Assembly: GCA_003523185.1 (NCBI GenBank)
Contig: DPGN01000021.1
Location: 17,555-81,554, forward strand
Source: Halieaceae bacterium
Lineage (GTDB): Bacteria > Pseudomonadota > Gammaproteobacteria > Pseudomonadales > Halieaceae
DNA: 64,000 nucleotides
Direction: 5' to 3'
In this document: piece after piece, positions 26,867 to 36,104 of the stretch
Numbering within the stretch: position 1 is the first letter of the stretch
How the letters are laid out: each line of letters opens with the position of its first letter
The notes under the pieces: generated by a model
Databases searched by the model: none
Seen by the model: the letters and a program-made list of their open reading frames with translations, nothing else
What the model was told of the DNA's origin: nothing
Position numbers and translations under genes: made by a program

Positions 26867-27637
26867 TTAGCGGCGATTTTCGGATCTCGGTAGCAAGCCC
26901 GTTTGACTGGAAACTGAGAGGAGATGACCGTCTTGCGCGAACTGGTGAGTCACTCCCATTGCCGCGCCGTCTCGAAAGCCTGACATCTGAGTCACGCAAA
27001 GAATCCATTGTGTGGGATGTGTTGAGAAAACCCGGAAGGTGTTGTCGAGACTAGTACCCCGAAAGCTCTCCGGATGTAAACCGAGCATAAAGTCAGAGGT
27101 GATAGCTAACAGTCCTGCTGTGATGGGTAGTGCGTCTTTGGAGCGAATCCACATTGCCCCCAAACCTTCATTGGGCGCTTCTATGGCTATTCTTCGCTCA
27201 AACTGCGCAATCAGATCCTGATCGTTGTTGTGGTCGAGGTCGGTTTTAATTGAACAGTCCTCCGGCGCCGCCACCATGGGCATGCTCACGAACTGGTGCT
27301 CTGTACCCTGGCGCCCACCGAGTGCTGCAGACATCGTTTGAAGAACTGTACCGTCCGCAGTTAGTGTCACCAGGACCTGACTAATGCTGCGACCACCCCC
27401 TAATAGTTCCACCTCAATCTCGATTGACTGGTTAAGGAGGCCGGCGTTTACGAACTGAATCGTCGACCAAAGTAGCGATTTATCTGCGACGATCTCGGCG
27501 GCTTCAATGGCAGCTGCCTGGGCGACGCCCCCCATAATAAATTCGAAGCCCACCGGTCCGACGCAGGCCTGCGGCGATGCCAAAAGCCCAAACTTATTGG
27601 GGTCACTGCTATCTGACTGAGGGGACCAAAACGCCAT
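26867..27637 (-). CDS. acyl-CoA thioesterase-like (double hotdog) protein
   Basis: A 256-residue protein with the two-hotdog layout of the TesB-like thioesterase group: a first hotdog with FIMGGVAQAAAIEAAE and STIQFVNAGLLNQSIEIEV, and a second from about residue 140 containing AMWIRSKDALP and SDFMLGLHPESFRG. The proteins hydrolyse acyl-CoA thioesters; chain specificity cannot be read. Its ATG overlaps the TAA stop of the DMT transporter gene by one base (TAATG), so the two are translationally coupled. The pairing of a thioesterase with a metabolite exporter might release and remove an acyl group, but this is inference. Confidence 0.75.
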   Translation of the reverse strand: MAFWSPQSDSSDPNKFGLLASPQACVGPVGFEFIMGGVAQAAAIEAAEIVADKSLLWSTIQFVNAGLLNQSIEIEVELLGGGRSISQVLVTLTADGTVLQTMSAALGGRQGTEHQFVSMPMVAAPEDCSIKTDLDHNNDQDLIAQFERRIAIEAPNEGLGAMWIRSKDALPITAGLLAITSDFMLGLHPESFRGTSLDNTFRVFSTHPTQWILCVTQMSGFRDGAAMGVTHQFAQDGHLLSVSSQTGLLPRSENRR

Positions 27638-28521
27638 TAGCTGACCTTATTGCTTGATCGCATGACATAAAAACAAGCGGCGACAATTATTGCCGCGCCT
27701 AACCACATTGAGGCGCCTGGCAGTTCACCAAACAAGAAAAAACCGATGAGGGCCGCCCATATCAGTTGGGTGTAAGTCATAGGCGCGAGTTTGGCTGCGG
27801 GAGCACGTGCGTATGCAATGGTCGTGAAAGACCAGAAACTCACACCAAAAAAGGCAGACAGCACATAGCCACCGAAGAGTTCAACCGTGGGTTGGGTATC
27901 CATCAAAAAGAACACGGGCAGCACATAAAGCGCAGGCAAGGTATTGGCAAAGAAGGCTACAACGATCGGGTCCTCGCTCTGCGATCGAAACCGCAGTAGG
28001 ACAACAGACAGGGCGTGGCAGAGCGAGGCCAGTATGGGTGCGAGATAGCCCAGTACGGGGCCATCAATTTGCCCCGAGAGCAGCTGGGTTTCTGTGTTGA
28101 CGATAAACAACGCGCCGGCGAAACCCACCAAAGTGCCACTGATGACGTCGCGCTTGAGCGGCTCGCGCATGAGCAGCCACGCCAGGGGCCCAATCATCAG
28201 CGTCCCTGTGAGTCCCAGTGCCGCCGCCGTAGCCAGAGGGATCTGGGTGACCGACCAAAAAAATAGGCTTGCAGCCGAGATTTGAAAAAAGCCTCTGAAC
28301 ACGTGAAACGGAACAGCGGACCAGCCGGGTAAGGGAGGTCGGAAGATAAACCAGAGCAGGATGACCAGTGTAGCGCCGAGGGCATACCGCCAGGCCGTAA
28401 TGACCACGACGCTCTCGTACACCGATAGCCCCTTGATCATGGCGTTCATGCACGAAGCAAAAAAGATGGCTGCGGCCCCAATAAAGTAGGGCGAGCGGAC
28501 GATAGTTAAAAGTTGAGACAT
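27637..28521 (-). CDS. EamA/DMT-family transporter
   Basis: A 294-residue inner-membrane protein with ten hydrophobic segments arranged as two EamA repeats (about 8-140 and 155-290), typical of drug/metabolite transporters such as RhaT and YdcZ relatives. WRYALGATLV, LMREPLKRDVISG and LIGFFLFGELPG are characteristic loops. It most likely exports a small metabolite. The stop codon overlaps the start codon of the downstream thioesterase gene. I see no strong ribosome site before its ATG. Confidence 0.88.
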   Translation of the reverse strand: MSQLLTIVRSPYFIGAAAIFFASCMNAMIKGLSVYESVVVITAWRYALGATLVILLWFIFRPPLPGWSAVPFHVFRGFFQISAASLFFWSVTQIPLATAAALGLTGTLMIGPLAWLLMREPLKRDVISGTLVGFAGALFIVNTETQLLSGQIDGPVLGYLAPILASLCHALSVVLLRFRSQSEDPIVVAFFANTLPALYVLPVFFLMDTQPTVELFGGYVLSAFFGVSFWSFTTIAYARAPAAKLAPMTYTQLIWAALIGFFLFGELPGASMWLGAAIIVAACFYVMRSSNKVS

Positions 28522-28586
28522 AACGTAATGGCAACGAGGCTACCCGGGCTTCAGGTCTGCCCTCGTTTCAGAGCCTTGTGTGAATG

Positions 28587-30104
28587 CTAATCGCGGTCAG
28601 TTGCGATAATGCCCGCGAGACGCCGTGCTAGCGACTGTTTTTTTCCGAAATCGGTCTCTCGGAGTACCTGAATACGCTGCGCTTGCGGTGACCCCGCGCC
28701 ATGCATGGATTCGGTCAAATAGCCCACTGCATTGCGGCCTAAGGTCATATTCTCAATGAGTCGCAGCATGCGTGTTCGATCTTCCGTTGTCACCGACGTT
28801 TTACCTTGTAGGTATTTATCGAGCTGGGGGCCAATCGTCTCGTGCTCGAAGTCTGCTTGGGATGGCAGTGTCACCATGAGCCCGCCTGCAAGATCCTGGG
28901 CAAGTCGCGAGATCTCATAGGGGAAGCGCGTCACATTATGCTTACAGATATTGGCCAGAATAGGGTCGTTTATGTAGGCACCACTCTCGTGTTGCGTTGC
29001 CTCATAGGATGAGGCAATACCCGACGAGTAAATGGTTTCATTGAGGTGGGTCATCTCAACCAGCTTGTCGCGCACATGGCTAGCAGTCTCTGCACCGTTC
29101 ATTTCCGCGACACTGGATGCGGCACCGATCATGACATCGCCCAGGCCGGTCTTACAGACATAACTCGCGCGGTGGTAGGCGGTAAATCGAGAGACAAGCT
29201 CCTGCGCAAACTCGTACTCGCCATCCATTAATACATGCTCCCACGGTATGAAGACATCGTCGAAAATAACGAGCGTCTCTTGACCGCCGTACTTGGCATT
29301 CCCTTTGTCGATGTCGCCCGTTTCGAGTGCACGCGTGTCACAAGACTGGCGACCATAGACGTAGGTTAGGCCTGCCGCTGTTGCTGGGATCATGCCAATG
29401 ACGGCGTAGTCCTTGTCGCCCTCAAGCATGTTCATGGTGGGCATGACGCAAATCCAGTGCGAGTTGAGGCCTCCTGTCATGTGCGCCTTGGCGCCTTTGA
29501 CGTAGAGGCCCGCTTCAGTTCGTCGAGTGACGTGCATAAAGAGGTCGGGGTCTGCTTGGTCACTTGGCCGTTTGCTGCGATCACCCTTTGGATCGGTCAT
29601 GCCGGCTCCGACAATCAAGTTGTTGGTCTGTGCTTTCTTCAGGAAGTTAACGTAGCGCTGGTGATAGGGCGTACCGTGCTTCTTATCGATGTCGTAGGTA
29701 ATGGAGAATAGGACGCTCAACGTATCGAGCCCAGCGCAGCGCTGAAAGCAGGTGCCGGTAAGCTGGCCCATGCGCCGCTGCATCTTATTTTTTTGGACCA
29801 GGTCCTCAGCTGACTCAGGCACGTGTAGGAAGCGGTTGATTTGCTGCTCTGAGATGGATGACCACGCGGTGGCTAGGTCAGGGTCCTCATCAGCCAGAAG
29901 ATACGACTCCGCCATCGCGTTGATGGAGGGCCTGACGATTGGGTGGTCCACGGGCTCCTCGATTCGCTCGCCCAGCAAGTAAACATCAAGGTTACGGCCT
30001 CGAAGACTGTCGATGTAGTCATCCGCCGTTTTGAGCGCTGTAAATTGCTCCCACTGCTGTTCAGCGGAGAGCTCTCGGCGCTGCCCTTGTGACATATCGT
30101 TCAT
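28587..30104 (-). CDS. 4-hydroxybutyryl-CoA dehydratase / HpaB-family flavoprotein
   Basis: A 505-residue member of the 4-hydroxyphenylacetate 3-hydroxylase superfamily that looks closer to the 4-hydroxybutyryl-CoA dehydratase (AbfD) branch than to aromatic hydroxylases. Support: CFQRC (Cys119, Cys123) at the place of two [4Fe-4S] ligands of AbfD, and AYHRASYVCKTG (His311, Cys317) at the place of the other two, together with MTDPKGDRS, GAKAHMTG and YGRQSCDTR. The His-Cys distance is 6, one less than I recall for the clostridial enzyme. If active it would dehydrate 4-hydroxybutyryl-CoA to crotonyl-CoA. AGGAG is 8 bases before the ATG. A flavin hydroxylase remains the alternative. Confidence 0.8.
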   Translation of the reverse strand: MNDMSQGQRRELSAEQQWEQFTALKTADDYIDSLRGRNLDVYLLGERIEEPVDHPIVRPSINAMAESYLLADEDPDLATAWSSISEQQINRFLHVPESAEDLVQKNKMQRRMGQLTGTCFQRCAGLDTLSVLFSITYDIDKKHGTPYHQRYVNFLKKAQTNNLIVGAGMTDPKGDRSKRPSDQADPDLFMHVTRRTEAGLYVKGAKAHMTGGLNSHWICVMPTMNMLEGDKDYAVIGMIPATAAGLTYVYGRQSCDTRALETGDIDKGNAKYGGQETLVIFDDVFIPWEHVLMDGEYEFAQELVSRFTAYHRASYVCKTGLGDVMIGAASSVAEMNGAETASHVRDKLVEMTHLNETIYSSGIASSYEATQHESGAYINDPILANICKHNVTRFPYEISRLAQDLAGGLMVTLPSQADFEHETIGPQLDKYLQGKTSVTTEDRTRMLRLIENMTLGRNAVGYLTESMHGAGSPQAQRIQVLRETDFGKKQSLARRLAGIIATDRD

Positions 30105-30417
30105 AGCGAATGCTCCTTTTTCATGGCTTCAGTTAAAGCAAAAAATACCGATGGGAGCAAACACTCAATTGAGGTAACGACGCCTATGTCTCTCGTTAAC
30201 CGTCGTTTTGAGTGTCTAATGTCCGCGAGATTTCTCAAAAATCTGTGTGATAAGCCGCATTAATACGTCACTTTTCGTTCTGTTTCTGCCTTGTTTATTT
30301 GCTTTAGCCGACATATTGTATTTAGGTACGGCATGGGATGAGTATTGGCGTGGCGCTGGTGTTAGGTCCCAACAATACGAATTCCTCCGATAAGAATAAA
30401 AGTGAAGAGGAATAGTC
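30105..30417. other. divergent intergenic region before the TonB receptor
   Basis: No gene is seen. The stretch holds ribosome sites for both flanking genes (AGGAG on the minus strand near 30115; GAAGAGGAATAG before 30418). A weak plus-strand promoter candidate is TTGTTT (30291-30296), 17 bp, TATTGT (30314-30319). No repeat or structured leader is evident. Confidence 0.4.
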
Positions 30418-32925
30418 ATGAGGTCAGTCGATCATATTTCCGCTGGTGCGCGTCCTGATACCAGTGCGGAGCAACGTATTCATTTATCAAGCAGTCGAGT
30501 AAAAACGCCCTTGTTGTGGGTTGCCGTGGCCGCTGCATCGCTCGGAATCTCAGTGCCCGCGTCAGCACAAAACGATGCTGCGGATCGAATTTTCGAAGAG
30601 GTGGTGGTTACCGCTCGACAGCGCGAGGAAAAAGCGCAAACGGTACCGATCCCCATCACAGCACTCAGCTCCGAGCAGCTTGTCACACGAAACCTCATGG
30701 AGATTCGCGATCTCGAGAAACTAAGCCCGAATACATCCATCGACTACAACGCGGTCAACGGCAATGCGATTACGGTGTTCATTCGAGGTATTGGTCAGAC
30801 AAACTGGTCGGGCACGCAAGATCCCAAAATTGGAATGTATGTCGACGGTGTTTACCTAAGCCGACCGCAAGGTGCGTTGGTTGACTTCAATGATGTGGAG
30901 CGGGTTGAAGTGCTCCGAGGTCCACAAGGCACCTTGTTTGGTCGGAACACGACCGCGGGCTTGATCCACATTATTAACAATCGCCCCTCAACCGATGGGT
31001 TTGAGTCGGATATCACCTTGGGCGCCGGTAATGACGGTCAAAGCAACTATGGTTTGGTGGTGAACGCGCCGCTCAGTGAGAACTGGGCAGCGCGTTTGTC
31101 GCTGTCGGGTCAACAAGCCGACGGTGTCATTACTAACTCGTTCACCGGAAAGGATCGCGGTAACGAAGACTCGACGAATACCCGATTTGCATTGAGATAC
31201 CAAGGTGAAAAGCTCGATGCACTGCTTTCCTACAGCAATTTTGAGGCAGACGAGCGCGGACCTTTGGGCAGTTGCGAATGGCATGCGACGGACGATCCGT
31301 TTGTGGCGCTCGGACGAGGCGGTGTCCTCAGCCTGGCGACGATCTTTGGCACCTTTAACAGCGTCAGAGAGAACTGCATCGGTACAACCCGCGATGTTTC
31401 GATCGATACAACGAACAATGAAAACATCCGTGCCGATGTAGACAACCTTGTTTTAAACCTCAGCTATGATTTTGGGTCCATGACACTGGATTCGATCACC
31501 TCCAAGCGCGATATCGAGCACTTCAATGGCACCTGGGGTTGGGTCATGGGTAATGGTCCGGGCTCTAACATGTTGGAGATTTTGAACAACTACGGTGATA
31601 CCGAGGCAATATCGCAGGAAATTCGCCTGTCAGGTGTCTCCGATTCGATTGAGTGGGTAGTAGGTGCCTACTGGTTCGAGGAGGAGACCGATGAGTCGCT
31701 GGACGTGCCACTATTTAGAGACGTCATGGCACCAGATCCCGCGGTTTGGCCCTTCTTCTATGCGCCTGATGGAGCGGGTGGCACCTTAGGTGCTGCGGCG
31801 CTGGGTGCTCAGCTTTACGGCAGCCGGAGCCAGGCCTATGACGTGATTAACGAGAATCAGGCGTTCTTCGCGGAGGTTACCTTCTCACTTAACGAGCAGT
31901 GGGACTTGACGGTTGGTGCTCGACGTACGACGGATGATCGTGATTTCACGCGAATCCAGACCCTCTTCAACGGTCAGCCAGATCCATTCTACTTCTGCCC
32001 CGGCATGCCCGTTGTTGAGCTCGCGCCAGGGGTTGTTGCAGCTGGCAGTGACCGCTGTCGACAGACGGTTTCCTACAGCAAGACCACACCCAGAGTCATC
32101 GCAAGCTATCAGGCATCCGATGATGTGATGTTCTACGGAAGTTACAGCCTGGGTTACTCGAGTGGTGGATTCAATCAGGACACAAGAATGCGTCCTTACC
32201 TTCCCGAGACGGCAGACAATTACGAGTTTGGTATGAAGTCCGATTTGTTGGATGGACGTATGCGCTTTAATGCCACTGTCTTTCACAACGAATATAAAAA
32301 CCAACAGCTGACAGTGGGTCGATTAGTTGATGGACAGCCCACAGCGGATCTGATCAATGCTCAGCAAGCGACGCTTAGCGGTGTTGAAATCGAAACGATG
32401 GCGCGTCTGAGTGATTCACTGACCTTCACCGCCACCATGGGTTATATCCGGGGCGACTACGACGAGTTCACGGTCATGGATAATGTCACCGTCGTTTCTG
32501 GTGATGGCTCCCTGTCCAGCCAGGAAGTGGAGCGTGACCTTAGTGATACCGAGTTTGGCAGCGGCCCTAGCTACTCGTTCGATCTGGGACTCATGCACAA
32601 TATGAGCCTCGGTGACTCGGGTGAGTTGATGACTTCCATCGGTGCCACCTTCAAGGATGCGACTGATTACACGCTGAATAACACACCCTCGTCACAGCAG
32701 CCTAGCTACTGGGTGGTTGACGGTCGCATGACCTGGTTCATGGCGAACGATAAGACCAGTGTGTCGCTGTGGGTTAACAACCTGTTTGACAAAGACTACG
32801 TCACAACCATGCTGGATCAGGCCGGTGATATTCAGATAGGCGGTATCGATCAAGGCCTTGGTATGGCTGCGTCCTACTGGGGTGAACCCCGCCGCTACGG
32901 CCTTGAATTAAAGCACCGATTCTAA
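30418..32925 (+). CDS. TonB-dependent outer-membrane receptor
   Basis: An 835-residue outer-membrane beta-barrel receptor. A cationic N terminus (1-28) leads into a hydrophobic signal segment ending near SVPASAQ (about 51). The TonB box is EEVVVTARQRE, followed by the plug domain with IPITALSSEQL and VEVLRGPQGTLFGRNTTAG. The barrel ends in the typical aromatic terminus, RYGLELKHRF. It belongs to the large group of receptors in marine heterotrophs that import organic compounds, not necessarily iron chelates. It faces the AbfD-like gene and precedes an esterase and a Baeyer-Villiger enzyme, so import of their substrate is a fair guess. A clear terminator follows. Confidence 0.93.
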   Translation: MRSVDHISAGARPDTSAEQRIHLSSSRVKTPLLWVAVAAASLGISVPASAQNDAADRIFEEVVVTARQREEKAQTVPIPITALSSEQLVTRNLMEIRDLEKLSPNTSIDYNAVNGNAITVFIRGIGQTNWSGTQDPKIGMYVDGVYLSRPQGALVDFNDVERVEVLRGPQGTLFGRNTTAGLIHIINNRPSTDGFESDITLGAGNDGQSNYGLVVNAPLSENWAARLSLSGQQADGVITNSFTGKDRGNEDSTNTRFALRYQGEKLDALLSYSNFEADERGPLGSCEWHATDDPFVALGRGGVLSLATIFGTFNSVRENCIGTTRDVSIDTTNNENIRADVDNLVLNLSYDFGSMTLDSITSKRDIEHFNGTWGWVMGNGPGSNMLEILNNYGDTEAISQEIRLSGVSDSIEWVVGAYWFEEETDESLDVPLFRDVMAPDPAVWPFFYAPDGAGGTLGAAALGAQLYGSRSQAYDVINENQAFFAEVTFSLNEQWDLTVGARRTTDDRDFTRIQTLFNGQPDPFYFCPGMPVVELAPGVVAAGSDRCRQTVSYSKTTPRVIASYQASDDVMFYGSYSLGYSSGGFNQDTRMRPYLPETADNYEFGMKSDLLDGRMRFNATVFHNEYKNQQLTVGRLVDGQPTADLINAQQATLSGVEIETMARLSDSLTFTATMGYIRGDYDEFTVMDNVTVVSGDGSLSSQEVERDLSDTEFGSGPSYSFDLGLMHNMSLGDSGELMTSIGATFKDATDYTLNNTPSSQQPSYWVVDGRMTWFMANDKTSVSLWVNNLFDKDYVTTMLDQAGDIQIGGIDQGLGMAASYWGEPRRYGLELKHRF

Positions 32926-32942
32926 AAACGATACGTTCGATC

Positions 32943-32967
32943 AGCCGGCCAACTGGGCCGGCTTTTT
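32943..32967 (+). terminator. intrinsic terminator of the TonB receptor gene
   Basis: AGCCGGCC, loop AACTG, GGCCGGCT forms an 8-bp perfect stem followed by TTTTT, 17 bases past the stop codon. It separates the receptor from the esterase gene that follows. Confidence 0.9.
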
Positions 32968-33013
32968 GTGTTGAGATCGCTACAACACTGACACTTACCT
33001 AGGAGTTGTAAGA

Positions 33014-34060
33014 ATGACCGACAGATTCAAATCCGACCGTCGACTCGATCCAAGACAAGTGCCCATTCTTGAAGGCATCGACATGGTCATCTCCAAGTTT
33101 GGCGATGTGGCATCGCGAGATGAAGCACTTGCGGTGGTTAATAGCCCTGAAGAGCTGATGAAGACGGAGGGCATGAAGGCCATGATGGAGGGGGCGGATG
33201 ACGAAGCAATCGTGCCATCCGCAGGTCTTCGAATCGAGACAAAAAGCATTACGTCCGCTCCCGATGGGAACACGGTGGATATGCAGTTTATCCGCCCCGA
33301 TACGGACGAAACATTGCCCTGTGTGGTCTACATCCACGGCGGCGGTATGGCGTTTACATCCTGCTTTGATGCGAATTACCGGGCCTGGGGCAAGATGATT
33401 GCCCATCAAGGTCTGGCGGTGATGATGGTCGACTTTAGAAACTGTCTTAGCCCCTCGTCAGGCGGTGAGGTTGCACCTTTTCCTGCGGGACTTAACGACT
33501 GCCTGTCGGGGTTTCTCTGGACCCACGAACAGGCGTCGGGATTGGGTATTGATGCAGCGCACATGGTGATCGCAGGTGAAAGTGGTGGGGGTAATTTGAG
33601 TATCGCCACGACGATGCAGCTGATTCGCGACGGTCATGGCGACAAGCAGGCGGGTCTCTACAGTATGTGCCCCTACATCAATGGCACTTGGCCGGCTGAA
33701 GACTTGCCGTCGAGTAGTGACAACGATGGTATCTTTATCACTGTCGGCTCGAACTTGATTCCCATGGGCTATGGCATTGAGCATTTGGAGGAGAAAAATC
33801 CCGTTGCTTGGCCGGGTTTCGCAACTGTCGACGATGTTGCAGCCTTTCCGCCTACCATGGTGAATGTCAACGAGTGTGATCCTTTAAGGGACGAAGGTAT
33901 CGAGTTCTACCGATTGCTGTTGTCTGCTGGGGTGAAAGCGCACTGCCGTCAGGTCATGGGCACCATGCACGCGGCTGACCTCTTTGTTTCGGCATTCCCC
34001 GATTTATCTCGAATGACAGCGCGCGATATTCGAAGTTGGGTGGACGAGTGCCGAAGTTGA
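33014..34060 (+). CDS. HSL-family (family IV) esterase/lipase
   Basis: A 348-residue alpha/beta hydrolase of the hormone-sensitive-lipase type. The oxyanion motif HGGG is at 108-111, the nucleophile Ser190 is in AGESGGGN, and the acid and base are in NECDPLRDEG and GTMHAAD. There is no signal peptide. The region before residue 100 is a cap. AGGAG stands before the ATG. It is followed after 110 bases by a Baeyer-Villiger-type monooxygenase, so it may hydrolyse the ester that such an enzyme makes from a ketone. That pathway role is inference; the fold and catalytic triad are clear. Confidence 0.88.
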   Translation: MTDRFKSDRRLDPRQVPILEGIDMVISKFGDVASRDEALAVVNSPEELMKTEGMKAMMEGADDEAIVPSAGLRIETKSITSAPDGNTVDMQFIRPDTDETLPCVVYIHGGGMAFTSCFDANYRAWGKMIAHQGLAVMMVDFRNCLSPSSGGEVAPFPAGLNDCLSGFLWTHEQASGLGIDAAHMVIAGESGGGNLSIATTMQLIRDGHGDKQAGLYSMCPYINGTWPAEDLPSSSDNDGIFITVGSNLIPMGYGIEHLEEKNPVAWPGFATVDDVAAFPPTMVNVNECDPLRDEGIEFYRLLLSAGVKAHCRQVMGTMHAADLFVSAFPDLSRMTARDIRSWVDECRS

Positions 34061-34170
34061 GGCCTTAGCGGCTCGGACGAATGGTCAATAGCGATGTATT
34101 TCTGCTAGCGTTCGCGTATTAACGAGTGACTCATACTCTTGGGTGACAGTATCTCAGGTAGGGAAATTAG

Positions 34171-36057
34171 ATGACGGCTGCAGTGTCAGGAAATGTAAGT
34201 TTCGACCCCGATCAGTTGCGAGACAAGTATCGGGAGGAGCGTGATAAGCGCATTCGAGCTGACGGTAATGATCAGTACATCGAGGTCACCGGCGACTTCT
34301 CGCATTATATTGATGACCCCTATGTTGAGCCGGGCTTTGAGCGTGATGCGCTTCAGACGCAGGTTGAGGTGCTCATTATTGGCGGTGGTTTCGGCGGTAT
34401 GCTCGCGGCCGCGCGTTTAAGAGACACAGGCATTAACGACTTACTGATCGTCGAAAAAGGCGGCGGCTTTGGCGGCACCTGGTACTGGAATCGTTATCCT
34501 GGCGCCTCCTGTGATATCGAGTCACTAGTCTACTTCCCACTCCTCGAAGAGACAGGCTTCGTGCCCAAGCAGCGCTACACCAATGCCACGGAAACGCTCG
34601 AGTACTGTCAGGTCATCGCCGAGCAATACAAGCTTCACGACATTGCGCTGATGCAAACCCAGATCTTAAGCACTGACTGGTCGGAAGAGGAAGGGCTGTG
34701 GGTCGCACGAACCAACCGCGGCGACGTTATCAAAGCGACCTTTGTTATTCACTCAAATGGGCCGTTGAATCGTCCTAAGCTGCCCGGTATACCCGGCATC
34801 GATAGCTACACAGGGCACACGTTTCATACCAGTCGATGGGATTATGACTACACCGGCGGCGGTCCTTTTGGCGGCCTCGATAAGCTCGCGGACAAGCGTG
34901 TGGCTGTGATCGGTACGGGCGCAACAGCAGTCCAATGCGTACCGCATTTAGCCGCAGGCGCGAAAGAACTGTATGTCTTTCAGCGGACACCTTCGTCGAT
35001 TGATGTGCGCAACAACACAAATGTTGACGCTGAGTGGGTCAAGTCTCAGTCCCCGGGCTGGCATCACAAGCGCCGAACCAACTTCGAATCGCTTCTCGCC
35101 GGGATGCCCGTGAAAGAAGATCTGGTGCGCGATGGTTGGACCGAAGCATTTCGGGATATTTTTGGTGAGCTGCGTCAATACCGACCCAGCGGCTGGCGTC
35201 TGTTGTTGTGGAGTCTGGGTTGGGCGTTTTCTAGCGCACGCAAAGAGCGCGGCATCAAGCAGTATCTTACCGATAAAGCTATGGTCGAAATGGGTCTTCA
35301 GGAAAAAATGGAGATGGCAGATTTCGCCAAAATGGAAAAGGTCCGAGCGCGCGCCGACGCTGTGGTTGATAACTCGGAGACTGCCGAATCGCTAAAGCCT
35401 TATTACCGACAGTTCTGCAAGCGACCCTGTTTCCATGACGAGTATCTGCAGGCCTTTAACAACCCTAATGTGACGCTTGTGGATACGGACGGCCAAGGTG
35501 TCGAGGCGTTCACGGAAAAAGGAGTGGTTGCTAACGGTCAAGAATATGAGGTCGATTGCATTGTGTTCGCTACAGGCTTCGAGGTGGGCACCGACTACTC
35601 GCGTCGGGCTGGCTATTCCATTACCGGTGTCGATGGCCTGACCATTTCCGAGAAGTGGGCCGATGGCATGGCGACCTTCCACGGTCTCCACACAAGAGGT
35701 TTTCCTAACGCCTTTTTCTTTGGTCCTCAACAGTCGGGTTTCACCGCAACTTATACCTTCGCGCTCGATGAGAACGCCATGCAAACCGCCTACATTTTGG
35801 GTGAGCTTAAGAAGCGTGGTGCGACGCGCGTGGATGCTTCGGAAAAGGCGGAGAGCGCCTGGATCAACACCATTAAGCGTGTGGCGAGGCAGACCGAAGA
35901 GTTCCAGAAGTCCTGCACGCCGGGTTATTACAACAACGAGGGGCACGTTGAGTTTGAGTCTCAAAACACCTTTTACGGCGGTGGCCCCATCGAGTTTTTC
36001 AACCTCATGGCTAAATGGCGCGAGGCGGGCGATTTAAAAGGACTCGAAATTTCCTAG
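34171..36057 (+). CDS. Baeyer-Villiger-type flavin monooxygenase
   Basis: A 628-residue FAD/NADPH monooxygenase. FAD binds at GGGFGG (71-76); GGTWYWNRYPGASCD follows as in cyclohexanone and phenylacetone monooxygenases; a second Rossmann motif, VIGTGATAVQ, is near 245. The fingerprint FxGxxxHxxxW is present with Tyr in place of Phe: YTGHTFHTSRW (213-223), followed by Asp rather than Pro. An N-terminal extension of about 60 residues is also common in this group. It inserts oxygen next to a carbonyl, giving an ester or lactone. Neighbouring esterase and carboxylase genes fit ketone catabolism. Ordinary flavin-containing N- or S-oxidation cannot be excluded. Confidence 0.88.
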   Translation: MTAAVSGNVSFDPDQLRDKYREERDKRIRADGNDQYIEVTGDFSHYIDDPYVEPGFERDALQTQVEVLIIGGGFGGMLAAARLRDTGINDLLIVEKGGGFGGTWYWNRYPGASCDIESLVYFPLLEETGFVPKQRYTNATETLEYCQVIAEQYKLHDIALMQTQILSTDWSEEEGLWVARTNRGDVIKATFVIHSNGPLNRPKLPGIPGIDSYTGHTFHTSRWDYDYTGGGPFGGLDKLADKRVAVIGTGATAVQCVPHLAAGAKELYVFQRTPSSIDVRNNTNVDAEWVKSQSPGWHHKRRTNFESLLAGMPVKEDLVRDGWTEAFRDIFGELRQYRPSGWRLLLWSLGWAFSSARKERGIKQYLTDKAMVEMGLQEKMEMADFAKMEKVRARADAVVDNSETAESLKPYYRQFCKRPCFHDEYLQAFNNPNVTLVDTDGQGVEAFTEKGVVANGQEYEVDCIVFATGFEVGTDYSRRAGYSITGVDGLTISEKWADGMATFHGLHTRGFPNAFFFGPQQSGFTATYTFALDENAMQTAYILGELKKRGATRVDASEKAESAWINTIKRVARQTEEFQKSCTPGYYNNEGHVEFESQNTFYGGGPIEFFNLMAKWREAGDLKGLEIS

Positions 36058-36104
36058 CGGTACACGGTAAGGTTTCAAAGTTCTTCAAGTGAAGTGAGTA
36101 CCTG

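Noticed and set aside
35392..35964. A 190-codon open frame antisense to the Baeyer-Villiger monooxygenase gene
   Set aside because: It mirrors a well-supported gene, has no recognisable domain or ribosome site, and such antisense frames are common in DNA of this composition.
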